From a virus, in IMG/VR virus record IMGVR_UViG_3300028146_000030, positions 1 through 30,090 of that record: a stretch of 30,090 bases of DNA; one strand, written 5' to 3'. The position numbers and the translations under genes were made by a program. Each line of letters begins with the position of its first letter. The stretch's first letter is position 1. Positions 15,428 to 23,619 of this stretch are shown here, one piece after another. Under the pieces are notes generated by a model. It saw only the letters and a program-made list of their open reading frames with translations, did not search any database and was not told the origin of the DNA.

Positions 15428-15837
15428 TTTACACTCCCTCCTGAAGCGATAAGCCAACTGGCAATTTCTTCTGCCTTCCGCAAAGCAGCGGCCTTCTCTA
15501 TCTCGTCCATTGGTTCCGTTCGTCTTTCCTTGCGTTTTTTGGCGATGGCTCGTTCTTGAGCAAGCCGTTCCTCTTCCGTAGCTTCTCTTAGCCTTTGTTC
15601 CTGTTCGGCTCGGTACTCCGGCTTCCGTTCGTAGATAAGACCATTCTTGTCGTACTTCTTTTCGTACTCTTCGGGATGGGCTTCCCATCCCGCCCAGATT
15701 TTTTTATCAGAAGGTGCGGTGAATTTCTCGAAACTCTCTGGCGAGCAAGACACACACTCTTCCCGTTGGTTGCCATCCTTGTCCCAGATATTGCGGGAAC
15801 GAACCGTTTCCGCTCCGCAGTTCGAGCATTTAGACAC
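15424..15837 (-). CDS. Zinc-ribbon protein with charged helical tail, 137 aa
   Basis: Starts at GTG 15835-15837, overlapping the previous gene by 8 bases. The N-terminus has two CxxC knuckles: SKCSNCGAE (Cys 4 and 7) and EECVSCSPE (Cys 28 and 31), about 20 residues apart, a classic four-Cys zinc ribbon. Residues about 60-120 are very charged (Glu/Lys/Arg) and strongly helical or coiled-coil, ending IASWLIASGGSVN. It follows the neighbouring zinc-motif protein and precedes the glycosyltransferase. The ribbon may bind nucleic acid or protein. I do not recognise the family; its placement between the capsid and glycan genes does not settle a role. Confidence 0.65.
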   Translation of the reverse strand: MSKCSNCGAETVRSRNIWDKDGNQREECVSCSPESFEKFTAPSDKKIWAGWEAHPEEYEKKYDKNGLIYERKPEYRAEQEQRLREATEEERLAQERAIAKKRKERRTEPMDEIEKAAALRKAEEIASWLIASGGSVN

Positions 15838-16321
15838 GCGCGGGCTGTTCTTTCTTCTGCTTCTGAACTTGCGTCAGCAATTCGTTGCGCTCGTTTTCGA
15901 GTCGCTGTTCTCTTGCCTTCAGGCTCATTTCCTTGATTTCGAGTTGCTGGCTGTGACTGAGCCACGCTTGTTCCCACTGACCTTGCGAACAGAATCCACC
16001 CTTTTTGTCGAGCCAGTATTGCTGTTGTGGGTCGGTTGTAGCGAAACGCCCACGAATGAATTCCACGTAGCCTTCACCAATCCACGTCACTTCATCTCCA
16101 CGCATCACTTTCTGCGGAGGAGGGATATTGCAGATTCTTGTCCGCCCGTCGCGTTTTGAATCCATGCCGCCGCGTTCGGGGTGGCCGGGGTCGGTTGGAG
16201 CATCCGCCAGCAGATATTCTTTGGAGGCCACGACGTGATTCGACAAGCCATCTTCGCAAGTCCAATCACCTGCCTTGAACTCCTTGTCGCATATTACGCA
16301 CTTAAAAGATTGTACGGCCAT
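15830..16321 (-). CDS. Cys-motif protein with C-terminal coiled coil, 163 aa
   Basis: Start ATG 16319-16321, with AGGA just upstream. The N-terminus FKCVICDKEF (Cys 8 and 11) plus Cys 22 (DWTCEDG) and possible His ligands suggests a small zinc knuckle, less complete than the next gene's ribbon. The middle contains strand-like sequence (EVTWIGEGYVEFIRGRF). The last 50 residues (for example SHSQQLEIKEMSLKAREQRL) form a clear coiled coil. It is the first gene after the capsid terminator, so it is either read through or has its own promoter. The function is unknown. Confidence 0.6.
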   Translation of the reverse strand: MAVQSFKCVICDKEFKAGDWTCEDGLSNHVVASKEYLLADAPTDPGHPERGGMDSKRDGRTRICNIPPPQKVMRGDEVTWIGEGYVEFIRGRFATTDPQQQYWLDKKGGFCSQGQWEQAWLSHSQQLEIKEMSLKAREQRLENERNELLTQVQKQKKEQPARV

Positions 16322-16330
16322 GGTGTCCTT

Positions 16331-16358
16331 TCAAAAATGGGGCGGTTTCCGCCGCCCC
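16331..16358 (-). terminator. Rho-independent terminator behind the major capsid gene
   Basis: Read on the minus strand, a seven-base-pair GC-only stem (GGGGCGG / CCGCCCC) with a six-base loop is followed by ATTTTTG. It lies 19 bases past the capsid stop and before the next ATG. It would trim or attenuate transcription after the capsid gene, which is usually the most expressed late gene; the genes downstream would then get less transcript. Confidence 0.7.
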
Positions 16359-16376
16359 TCGGAAGAAGGTTAAAAA

Positions 16377-17585
16377 TCAGGCGTAAGCGCTCAAATCAAA
16401 GAGCCACGCGTGTTTCCGTTCATGCCGGATTTCCCAGCCAAGCTGCGAGCGATACTCATCTGTACGAGTGGTCGAGCCGTCAGGCAGGATGTTCTCGTAG
16501 AGCTTGGTATCGCCAATCAGGTTGTCTCCGCCGCCTTGCAGATAGCGTATTGCTACGCTCGGCAAGTCGATGGAGTAGGCATGGCTAGCAAAGTTGTTGC
16601 CGGTGGAGTAGCCGACATCGCCCGTCCCCAGCCGGTAGTCGTTCGCCAGCATGAACTCCCCAAGAGCCATTTCAAACCGCGCAATCTTCACCCCGAAAAC
16701 CGTGTCGCCCACGCGCGTAAGCAACTTGTTCTGGGAATAAAAGTTAAGCGCCGAAATGACCTTTGGAGCGCAGAGCAGCAACTTCTGCTTTTCTCCGTAA
16801 CGGAACGCCGTCTCTGAGAACGTGTTCCACGTTGTAATGGTCGCTGTAGTGGAAGCGTCCGTCTTGTTGGTGGCGATGCGCGACAGGAAGCCCATCGTCG
16901 TCCAGCGAGAACTAGGCAACGCAAGGGATTCTGAAGCGCGTGACCACAGGCCCGCACCTTCGATTTCCGAGCGGTGCCGGATAAGCGCTTTGACGAGCTG
17001 ATATTTCCGCTCGCCTTGCGGCGCTCCGTACTGCTTGGTCGAAGCTGCTGTGTGTGTGACCTTCACCGGCGTCTTGAAGATTTGAGCGTAGCTAATCTGC
17101 ACGGTTTTTGCCGTGTAGCGCTGTTGCCCAACGTTGTCATCTTCCTTGAACGCCGAAGCGAGTACGCGGAGAGACCCGGTAGCAGGCAAAGTGTCTGCGC
17201 CGGAACCTCCTACGCCTCGCGTGATGGTCAGGGTATTGGTTGAAATGGCCGTGATGAGAAACACTTCCGGGGCCGCGGACGAGGACTGTGCTTTGGGCAC
17301 AGCCACGATGTCTCCGACTCCGAAGATGGTTCCATCCGCCACGAGGATGTTGGTTGCAACCGAAGTGTAGTCTGTGGTCTGCGATGCGTAGCCCCACAGG
17401 GAAACTTCCGTGTCCTCAACCCACTCAAAGCGTGGGCCGATAGTCGGCTGTTTCCGCTTGGCTACGTTGGTGAGCACAAACAACGGAGCCGCATCCGGTT
17501 CAAGCAATACCATTTGCTCGGAAACGTCGCGGACGTTGGTTGTGTCAACTACGAACTGGTCGAAACTGCGTGAAACTAGTAACAC
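16377..17585 (-). CDS. Major capsid protein, SU10/DUF5309-like
   Basis: The 402-residue protein begins at GTG 17583-17585 with GGAG seven bases upstream. It follows the scaffold-like gene by 17 bases, the expected order. The sequence has the marks of the DUF5309/SU10-type HK97-fold capsid family: an N-terminal segment without long coiled coil, the central SGADTLPATG-type beta-rich insertion around residues 80-145, the helical spine (RKYQLVKALIRHRSEIEGAG), and the C-terminal EYRSQLGWEIRHERKHAWLF segment typical of this family. It would form the icosahedral shell. Recognition is by pattern and context; no structure-level check was possible. A terminator follows directly. Confidence 0.75.
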   Translation of the reverse strand: MLLVSRSFDQFVVDTTNVRDVSEQMVLLEPDAAPLFVLTNVAKRKQPTIGPRFEWVEDTEVSLWGYASQTTDYTSVATNILVADGTIFGVGDIVAVPKAQSSSAAPEVFLITAISTNTLTITRGVGGSGADTLPATGSLRVLASAFKEDDNVGQQRYTAKTVQISYAQIFKTPVKVTHTAASTKQYGAPQGERKYQLVKALIRHRSEIEGAGLWSRASESLALPSSRWTTMGFLSRIATNKTDASTTATITTWNTFSETAFRYGEKQKLLLCAPKVISALNFYSQNKLLTRVGDTVFGVKIARFEMALGEFMLANDYRLGTGDVGYSTGNNFASHAYSIDLPSVAIRYLQGGGDNLIGDTKLYENILPDGSTTRTDEYRSQLGWEIRHERKHAWLFDLSAYA

Positions 17586-17602
17586 TCACTAGCTCCTTCT
17601 CT

Positions 17603-18691
17603 CTAGAGGCGGCCATGATTGCTGTCGTACAGTTCCATCGTGTCCTCATCGAAGAGGTCACTGTTGGTCTGGAAACGACCTGCTTTCTGCTGACCACCGC
17701 CAGCGGCTTTAGATTGCCCGGAGCCGAGATTCCCCGCGCTTCTGCGGACATCGGCGCGTCGTGCGTTTCTTGCACCCGCTGCGGCTGCTTGCTGGAGCAA
17801 CTGTGGATTGACGTTCTGGCCGGAGGCTATCTTTGCCAGCATCGCGTACTTTCGTTCGGCGTTCTGCTGTGCGGGCAAGGGCCGTCCCTGCCCATCGGTG
17901 AACTGCATGTCATCAAAACCCGGTATGCGAGAGGCCGCTTCACGGAGCTTAGAAGAAAATTCCTTCGTTCCGTAAGCAGGCAGGCTGGCAAACGCCGGTT
18001 CTGAATTGCGCACGCGGTCCCACGCCATCGCATGAGAGCTGCGGTCGTACATATCACCGAAACCAGGGAAGGCTGTATTCAGGACTCCTGACAGCTGAGC
18101 CTGAAGCATATCCGGCAAAAACGTGTTCACCATGTTGAGCATGTATTTCGAGGTGACTTGCGCGAGCGCTTGCGGCTGCTGTTCAAGGGGAAGATTCCAA
18201 ACCCCCATGAACTCGCCGTGGAACGCTTTGGCTACTTCTGGGTCTGTGCGTTCCGCGACCACGCGAGTCAGATTCTGGAAATGCTGCTCACGGCTGAGCT
18301 GCGGCTGCTGCTGGGTTGGTTCCGGCTGCGCTTCCGGCTCAGGCTCGAATTGCTCCTGCTGCTGCAACTGCTGCAAGTAAATATCGGAATTGATTTTGTC
18401 AATGACGAGCTGCTTCAGCTGTGGGTTAGCTTGCCATGCCTCGTCAAGGCCATACCGCGTCGCATAGCGCTGCAAAATCTCATCAGGAAAAATCTTGTCC
18501 TGCTCGCTAGGGAGCCAGTTCTCGACTTCTTCCTGTGATTCTTGCTGCTCTTGCTCTAACGGCTGCCCTTCGGCTTCAACATCCTGCGTTTGCTCGGTTT
18601 CGGGTTGCTCAACCGCAGTTTGTTGTTCTTCCGGGCCAAGAAGCGATTCCGCAATCGCATCCTGTGTTGGTGCTTCTGTTACGTCTGCCAT
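17603..18691 (-). CDS. Putative scaffolding protein
   Basis: The 362-residue product starts at ATG 18689-18691 with GGAG six bases upstream. The first 60 residues are acidic and Glu/Gln-rich, and about 95-135 is a Gln/Pro/Glu-rich low-complexity stretch (YLQQLQQQEQFEPEPEAQPE). A helical middle follows, then a C-terminal Arg/Lys/Ala/Gln-rich part (ARNARRADVRRSAGNLGSG). An acidic front, helical body and basic C-terminus just upstream of the capsid gene is the usual profile of internal scaffolds, whose C-terminus binds the coat protein. No protease motif is present. The assignment rests on composition and position. Confidence 0.65.
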   Translation of the reverse strand: MADVTEAPTQDAIAESLLGPEEQQTAVEQPETEQTQDVEAEGQPLEQEQQESQEEVENWLPSEQDKIFPDEILQRYATRYGLDEAWQANPQLKQLVIDKINSDIYLQQLQQQEQFEPEPEAQPEPTQQQPQLSREQHFQNLTRVVAERTDPEVAKAFHGEFMGVWNLPLEQQPQALAQVTSKYMLNMVNTFLPDMLQAQLSGVLNTAFPGFGDMYDRSSHAMAWDRVRNSEPAFASLPAYGTKEFSSKLREAASRIPGFDDMQFTDGQGRPLPAQQNAERKYAMLAKIASGQNVNPQLLQQAAAAGARNARRADVRRSAGNLGSGQSKAAGGGQQKAGRFQTNSDLFDEDTMELYDSNHGRL

Positions 18692-18720
18692 AAACTACTC
18701 CTTCGCCGGGTTGGTTCCGG

Positions 18721-19056
18721 CTACTCGCTTTGGGTTGGTCCCAAAGAAACTGGTTTTCCTTGACCGGCAAGTCGCCGCTGCAGGTCTTGAATTAGGCTCA
18801 GCGCGGCATTGAACTCGTCACGGCTTACGCCCTTCGCCAAATCAAATGGAGCCACGCTCGGCGCGACAGACGGAATCGTGGCGTGAGGCGCATCCGTGCC
18901 TGCCACTTCGACCGGATACAGCGCTTTCGTCACCTGCACCCCGGACTGGCTCGCCACACCGAAATGCGTGGCCGCTTCCACGTCCGTAAAAGCCGCTACA
19001 AATCCCGACTTGGGTTGACCGTTTTCCTGATAATTGACTCTGAATACGCCTCTCAT
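18721..19056 (-). CDS. Small protein between portal and scaffold, 111 aa
   Basis: Start ATG 19054-19056, ATGA overlap with the preceding gene. The N-terminal 45 residues look like a small beta-rich domain (VFRVNYQENGQPKSGFVAAF, VEAATHF). Then comes a Pro/Ala/Val-rich linker (PSVAPSVAPFDLA) and a C-terminal helix (DEFNAALSLIQDLQRRLAG). The first domain weakly resembles the 58-residue protein at 22482-22658 in layout (F/Y-K/R-V-x-Y ... V-x-A). No known family is recognised. It may be a minor head or scaffold-associated protein. Confidence 0.55.
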   Translation of the reverse strand: MRGVFRVNYQENGQPKSGFVAAFTDVEAATHFGVASQSGVQVTKALYPVEVAGTDAPHATIPSVAPSVAPFDLAKGVSRDEFNAALSLIQDLQRRLAGQGKPVSLGPTQSE

Positions 19057-19268
19057 ATTTCTCCTTTTGCGCCTTGCATTTGCTCTTGAGCGAACTGAAT
19101 CATATCCCTCAAGGAATCCTCGTAGGCTTCTACCTTACCCGCCAGTCTAGCCTCTTTCATCGTGTCACGAATCGGTTGTCTTACCGCTCGCAAGAGCATC
19201 TCCATGCTTTCCCGCTTCCGCTCCTCAAAGAACGCTTCAAGTGCAGGTCTGAATAGTGGGTCTTGCAA
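19053..19268 (-). CDS. Small helical protein after the portal gene, start uncertain
   Basis: The coordinates use the only conventional start, TTG 19266-19268 (71 residues), which has no ribosome-binding site. The frame stays open upstream for 16 more protein-like codons (including LLRLNESQTLHDA) to an ATT at 19314-19316. AAGGGAG lies six bases before that ATT, an almost ideal Shine-Dalgarno site. I think the true product is about 87 residues with an AUU start, overlapping the portal end by 26 bases. The protein is Glu/Arg/Met-rich and alpha-helical (EAFFEERKRESMEMLLRAV), with no catalytic motif. By position it may be a portal- or scaffold-associated protein; the function is unknown. Confidence 0.5.
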   Translation of the reverse strand: MQDPLFRPALEAFFEERKRESMEMLLRAVRQPIRDTMKEARLAGKVEAYEDSLRDMIQFAQEQMQGAKGEI

Positions 19269-19290
19269 GGCATCATGTAAAGTCTGCGAC

Positions 19291-21546
19291 TCATTTAGAC
19301 GAAGAAGGGTTGGAATTGCCTACTCCCTTCGCCATCGGAGTTGTCGGCTCGTCGTCCGCACTCTTCGTGCTCATCAGATTGTCGGCATGGTCAGAAGCCG
19401 TAGACAGTTTCTCGATTCCCTTAAGCGTATGGTCTATGTTCACTTCTTCCTGCGTCTGCTGCGAAACAGGCTGGCCGGTAATCGACTGGAAGAGCTGCGT
19501 CTGAACTTCTGGCGGAAGCTCCGGCACCTTCGCAGCCACGGTCACTGTCACCTTTGGCGGTGGAGGAACGGGGGGTTTCGGCGGAGGCACTGCCTTGTCC
19601 GCATCCACCCCCTTGATGGTCGAAGCGAAGTTCTTGGCTGCATAATACGGGTCAACCACATTCGGCATTTGACCCGCCATCTCGACCAGCTGCAAAGCTC
19701 CTGTTCTGCGAATATCGTCATCCACGGAAAGCATGGACATTGCGGCAGGTTCTACCTGAATCTCCTGCTGAATCTCCATGAAGTCCAGATTGACCGAAGA
19801 TGCTTTTCCGTAACGCTGACTTAATCCTTCGACTTGGCTAGAGTACTTCCCGGCAATCTGATAGGGTTTGTATCCACTGGGGCTTTGTTCGTCCTGCTCC
19901 GGCTCGGTCTGCTGTAGCATCGCCAGTTTTTTCTCACCAGACTCTTTGAGGTACCAGTTGAGCGAATCCATTTCGAATTGTGTTAGCGCGTCAGCGCTCT
20001 TGGCTGCCAGCACTGCTGTGGTCGCTGTTTTACCTGCTTGCGGATTCGATTCCGTTCCTGTCTCCACGTTCGTCAGATTCGGTTCAGCTAGCGCCATCAT
20101 CCGCATGTTCTGCGCTTCTTCTTCAGTTGCGCCCGATAAGGCTGTAGCGTAGTGCCCCATGTTTTCTATAAGCGGGGCTAATGCTTCCGGGTCGCGCATG
20201 AAGATTATCCGGAATAAAGCCCTGTCTACCTGTTCATCGGGAATGTCCGCTCCCGTCTTGGCTTTCATCAAAGGCCGAAGAATATTCGCAACCAAATCGC
20301 GGCGCGAGCCGACAATTGCGTTGTGCAAAAGCCAAAGATGCCGGAGAAGAAGCGGTGTAGAGTCGCCATAAGCCGTCAGAAGGTCGAACATGGGAACGAG
20401 TTCCGTGTAGCAGGACTTTCCATACAAGTCCCACGGATAAGGCATCTTCCCTAGATGAACTTTTTCGTTTCCCACCCATTCAATCCAGAATTGCCCGTCC
20501 TTGTCTTTCGTGTGGCATTCCAGAATGTCGTATCGCTTACCCTTGATGAGCTTTGTCGGGAAGAGAGGTAGGGTTTGACCAAGAGCATTTGTCCGTAAAC
20601 GGCTTCTCAGGTCGAAAGGCTGTTGCTGGTAAATCGGTTGCCACGTCGGCATGTCCGAAAGTTCTTTGATGGCTTCGTGGTTGAAGATAGGGAGTTCGGT
20701 CTGCCCGTCCTGCGGGTCGATGTACGTCTTTTCGCCCATCTTCTTGAGCCAGACATCTGACTCGAAATAGTTCTCAATCGTCCAGCCAGAAACGACTCCA
20801 CTCGCTGCACCTGGTTCTATGAAGTAGTCGCCAATGAATACGTTCTTACTGACTGGCCCTTCGAACTGGCTGACCTTCTTCGGAAGCTGCGTTGTGTTTC
20901 CGTACCTAGCGATTGCCGCAGACTTTTCGTCGTCGCTAAGTTCTTCCTCTCCGCCTTGCGTGTTGTCCGTAGCGTCAAGATTACGAAGGTCGCTGCGGCT
21001 TAGCGAATCCGTTCTGCGGAAGAACTTTCTTGTCACCTCGACTGTGTCCCAGAAGAGCTTTGATACTCCCAGTCCGAACGTCTGGGCGCTCATCACTGTT
21101 TTGCGATGCTCCAGAGCTTCTCCGCTTCTATCGAATTGCTGGTAAGCCCAAGCGGTCAACCTATCGCCAAGTTGCGTGTTTCCACCTTCCGCTACCGTAT
21201 AATTTATTTGCGGCGGATTGGCCGTAAGTCTCGCCGTTTTTCTGCGGATAATAAGGCTAAGTTCCGGCATGGCAACGTTGGTGCGCGTCTTGTCCTCAAC
21301 CATGTTCCCGGTTTTATCCTGAACCATGATGGGCTTCGTTCTACACTTCGATGCGCGGTATACGTCTTCCCATTGGTCCCAATAGTTGATTTGCATGTAG
21401 CGGCGGGATTCGTTGCGACGGTCTAAAATGTCCGCTACGGTCGGAGGAGTCTTGCGGGAACGGCGCTTGCCGGAACCTTGCGGCGGAGCGGCTGCATCGG
21501 GAGTTTGTTTGGAAGTTCCGGGGATTCCGCCAGCATCCATCGGCAT
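19291..21546 (-). CDS. Portal protein
   Basis: The 751-residue protein starts at ATG 21544-21546 directly after the terminase stop (TAAATG). Its size and order (after the terminase nuclease, before scaffold and capsid) match podovirus/P22-type portals. Portal-like features include the N-terminal helical part (NESRRYMQINYWDQWEDVYR), NVAMPELSLIIRRKTARLTA, and the wing-to-stem stretch with YGDSTPLLLRHLWLLHNAIV and RRDLVANILRP. The C-terminal crown is Gln/Pro-rich, with a Pro/Lys-rich segment (PPPKPPVPPPPKVTVT). The portal is the dodecameric DNA channel at one capsid vertex, to which terminase and then the adaptor dock. Confidence 0.75.
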   Translation of the reverse strand: MPMDAGGIPGTSKQTPDAAAPPQGSGKRRSRKTPPTVADILDRRNESRRYMQINYWDQWEDVYRASKCRTKPIMVQDKTGNMVEDKTRTNVAMPELSLIIRRKTARLTANPPQINYTVAEGGNTQLGDRLTAWAYQQFDRSGEALEHRKTVMSAQTFGLGVSKLFWDTVEVTRKFFRRTDSLSRSDLRNLDATDNTQGGEEELSDDEKSAAIARYGNTTQLPKKVSQFEGPVSKNVFIGDYFIEPGAASGVVSGWTIENYFESDVWLKKMGEKTYIDPQDGQTELPIFNHEAIKELSDMPTWQPIYQQQPFDLRSRLRTNALGQTLPLFPTKLIKGKRYDILECHTKDKDGQFWIEWVGNEKVHLGKMPYPWDLYGKSCYTELVPMFDLLTAYGDSTPLLLRHLWLLHNAIVGSRRDLVANILRPLMKAKTGADIPDEQVDRALFRIIFMRDPEALAPLIENMGHYATALSGATEEEAQNMRMMALAEPNLTNVETGTESNPQAGKTATTAVLAAKSADALTQFEMDSLNWYLKESGEKKLAMLQQTEPEQDEQSPSGYKPYQIAGKYSSQVEGLSQRYGKASSVNLDFMEIQQEIQVEPAAMSMLSVDDDIRRTGALQLVEMAGQMPNVVDPYYAAKNFASTIKGVDADKAVPPPKPPVPPPPKVTVTVAAKVPELPPEVQTQLFQSITGQPVSQQTQEEVNIDHTLKGIEKLSTASDHADNLMSTKSADDEPTTPMAKGVGNSNPSSSK

Positions 21547-22485
21547 TTAGTAATTTATCCCCACGGCGATTGGTTTCCAGCTACTCGTCATCTTGCGTTC
21601 TTTGATGTACTCCGGCTCAGACATTGCGAGATATTTTAGACAATCGGTCACATGGTTCCGCTTAGATTGCGCCTTGCCGGTCGGGTCGGAACGTTCCGCC
21701 ATGATAGGTGTCAGCTGCTGGAAGCGATTGGTCTTGAGTTCGTGAATCAGTTCCGGGCAGCGGTCTTGGAAAATGTGCAGCTTGGACTTTGGCTTGAACG
21801 TTCCATCCGCCTGCTCCACATCTCTTGGCTTTAGCCATTGATTCACGCGTTCCGGTCCAGCCAGATTGTCTTTGATGCAGTCCTTGAACTTCCAGCCGCC
21901 AAGCTCCTCGAACCGTTTCTGGAAGTTGTACTCCGGCTTTTCATCGAAGAAGCCTTGCCCCATTGCTCTTGCAGCATAGTCAATCACCCGCGTGTAGATG
22001 TCTTCCGCTTTCCCTTCGTTTTCCGGGTTGTCTTCGCCTTCTAACCATTGGACGGTTTCGACAAATTGCTTGATGCTATAACGATTGTCGTCCTCGGGAA
22101 CATTGCCTCGTTGTCCATAAATCTTGCTAGGCCAAAGCTCACGATAAGCCCAAGGCTCGCCCCACTTATCCATCGCAATCCATAATGCAGCGTGAGGAAC
22201 AACAGGGTGAGGGTCGAGGGCAAAAAAGCGAGTCCAATCTGAAGGAATAGGGAAGCTGTTTTCAAGCGTGGCTTCCTCATGTAGCTGATAGACAAGCGTT
22301 CCGAGCTTGGCACTGAAGTTGATTTCATATTCCTGCTCGTAATCCGCAACATTCGTCATTGCCTCCTTTTGCTTTGCCGCCCACTCTGGCGTCTTGTCGG
22401 AGTCAGCTGAATAATGCAGCCGGAAGATGCTGATGTCGTGCGGATTTTTCCAAGTGCTGATTCCGGGATGGGGAAATTCAATCAT
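21547..22485 (-). CDS. terL: Large terminase, nuclease half (C-terminal part, separate gene)
   Basis: The 312-residue protein starts at ATG 22483-22485 in an ATGA overlap. The segment FRLHYSADSDKTPEWAAKQ is the typical sequence just past the ATPase domain of large terminases. The RNase H-like nuclease domain follows: first metal aspartate in RFFALDPHP (D91), a second acidic site near YTRVIDYAARA (D169), and a third in NHVTDCLKYLA (D281). It lacks any Walker motif. The ATPase half is a different gene 2.9 kb upstream (25403-26083); the two sum to about 538 residues, the size of one normal TerL. The nuclease would cut the concatemer at packaging, so it must pair with the ATPase half in trans. 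The interruption is genetic, not a simple frameshift. Confidence 0.75.
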   Translation of the reverse strand: MIEFPHPGISTWKNPHDISIFRLHYSADSDKTPEWAAKQKEAMTNVADYEQEYEINFSAKLGTLVYQLHEEATLENSFPIPSDWTRFFALDPHPVVPHAALWIAMDKWGEPWAYRELWPSKIYGQRGNVPEDDNRYSIKQFVETVQWLEGEDNPENEGKAEDIYTRVIDYAARAMGQGFFDEKPEYNFQKRFEELGGWKFKDCIKDNLAGPERVNQWLKPRDVEQADGTFKPKSKLHIFQDRCPELIHELKTNRFQQLTPIMAERSDPTGKAQSKRNHVTDCLKYLAMSEPEYIKERKMTSSWKPIAVGINY

Positions 22486-22658
22486 GAGCCGACGATGATG
22501 TTGTGCTGAATGACCGAAGCCGTGACATGCTGGTTGAAATCAGCATCCGCCGTCTTTGCCGCGTCTACGGCGTTCTTTTCCGTCGTGGCGCTCACCACGA
22601 CCGTCTTAGATGCCGTTCCGCGCTTGCTTACATACGTCACTTTGTAGAGGTCGGCCAT
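22482..22658 (-). CDS. Small protein between inserted block and terminase nuclease, 58 aa
   Basis: A short frame starting at ATG 22656-22658 with AGGAG five bases upstream. It runs 58 codons to a TGA that overlaps the terminase-nuclease ATG (ATGA). The sequence (YKVTYVSKRGTASKTVVVSA, ATTEKNAVDAAKTAD) has a strand-strand-helix look with many Val, Thr and Ala. Its good ribosome-binding site and tight coupling support a real gene. It has a general likeness to the start of the 111-residue protein at 18721-19056. The function is unknown. Confidence 0.6.
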   Translation of the reverse strand: MADLYKVTYVSKRGTASKTVVVSATTEKNAVDAAKTADADFNQHVTASVIQHNIIVGS

Positions 22659-22667
22659 GTTCTCTCC

Positions 22668-23132
22668 TCATTCACCATAAAAAGCTAATGCTGCCCGCGT
22701 CTTGGGCTTCTTGGTTGCAATTGGGTTGCTGTGTGCAGGCGTCCGTGTCTGTGGGCTAATCCGGCTGGAAGCGCCACGAGGGAGAACCTCGGCTTGGCCT
22801 GTGGATTGCCCGGTCAGGTTCGCCATAGCGTTGTTCTGTACGGGGGTAAAGCTGCCAGCATTGGCTGCTCCCGATGTTCCCCGCGCCGAGGACGGCCTAT
22901 CCTGTACCCTCGCCATGCTTGCTATCGTTGGGCCGGTATGCTTGCTCGCTCCTAGAAGCGGCTGGCGGAAGTTCTGTGGGCGTGGAGCTAATTGGCCCGC
23001 CCCCCTGTGAGACTGCTCGGTGGTCGCATTCCGGCCACCTTTATTCTGCCATTGAATGCTCTGGCCTCTTCCATCCCCGGCTGCATCGCCTGTCTGCGTT
23101 GCTGGCACAAACGATTGACTACGCTTCGCCAT
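22668..23132 (-). CDS. Disordered basic protein ending in FYGE, 154 aa
   Basis: Start ATG 23130-23132 has AGGAG five bases upstream and overlaps the previous gene by 14 bases. The product is rich in Ser, Gly, Gln, Ala, Pro, Arg and Thr with no hydrophobic core (for example HRGAGQLAPRPQNFRQPL), so it is probably disordered. It ends RAALAFYGE, a tail shared with the 83-residue virion-type protein (NNLAFYGSANG) and the 166-residue neighbour (SFYGEA). The codons differ (TTT TAT GGT here, TTC TAC GGG in the 83-residue gene). The function is unknown; a virion or scaffold-associated role is possible. Confidence 0.6.
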   Translation of the reverse strand: MAKRSQSFVPATQTGDAAGDGRGQSIQWQNKGGRNATTEQSHRGAGQLAPRPQNFRQPLLGASKHTGPTIASMARVQDRPSSARGTSGAANAGSFTPVQNNAMANLTGQSTGQAEVLPRGASSRISPQTRTPAHSNPIATKKPKTRAALAFYGE

Positions 23133-23619
23133 AAAAGCTCCTGTTCCGCTTCACGCTCGATAGATTCTGCGCTCCCGCTTTACGCGCCGGTGGAGGGAAG
23201 CCCATTCTCCCGCCAATCTGGAATTTCTGATTCGGCAATTTGGAGTAGCCAACAGGCGAGCCAGGAGGCAAAGCCTTTGCCGTTACGGTACTGCCAGACT
23301 TACCCGCATAGACGCCTTTGGGATTCGCTACGCTCTCGCCACCAGGCTTCGCGCCTTTGGGACTGGTAGGCGTCGGCATCGCCCCAGTCTGCATCTTGTT
23401 CTTAAAGGGACTCGGGGCCTCGGAAATGAAGCGCTGCTCATCGCGGCTCGTTTCCTTTGCGTCAGGAACGATAGGCCGCTTCCTGAAGTCGTATTCTGGC
23501 CGCGCTTTCGTCTTGAACTTGTTGCTGGCTGGCTCCGCTTGGCCTGAACGCATCTTGCCGGTATTTACGCGCTGCACGCCAACACTGTGCCGCCCCTTCA
23601 TTGGGTCTCTGCCATTCAT
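23119..23619 (-). CDS. Disordered basic protein ending in SFYGEA, 166 aa
   Basis: Start ATG 23617-23619, ATGA overlap with the phosphatase-like gene, with GAGGTGA just upstream. It is rich in Lys, Arg, Pro, Ser and Gly with few hydrophobic residues (KPGGESVANPKGVYAGKSG, FPPPARKAGAQNLS), so it is probably disordered and basic. It ends KRNRSFYGEA. In this gene part of the FYGEA coding also serves as the start region of the next gene (AGGAGCTTTTATGGCG), so its FYG could be coincidental. No catalytic motif was seen. The function is unknown. Confidence 0.6.
   Translation of the reverse strand: MNGRDPMKGRHSVGVQRVNTGKMRSGQAEPASNKFKTKARPEYDFRKRPIVPDAKETSRDEQRFISEAPSPFKNKMQTGAMPTPTSPKGAKPGGESVANPKGVYAGKSGSTVTAKALPPGSPVGYSKLPNQKFQIGGRMGFPPPARKAGAQNLSSVKRNRSFYGEA

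Noticed and set aside
19162-19824. Plus-strand frame (220 codons)
   Set aside because: It is antisense to the portal C-terminus, rich in Arg, Leu and His, with no recognisable domain.
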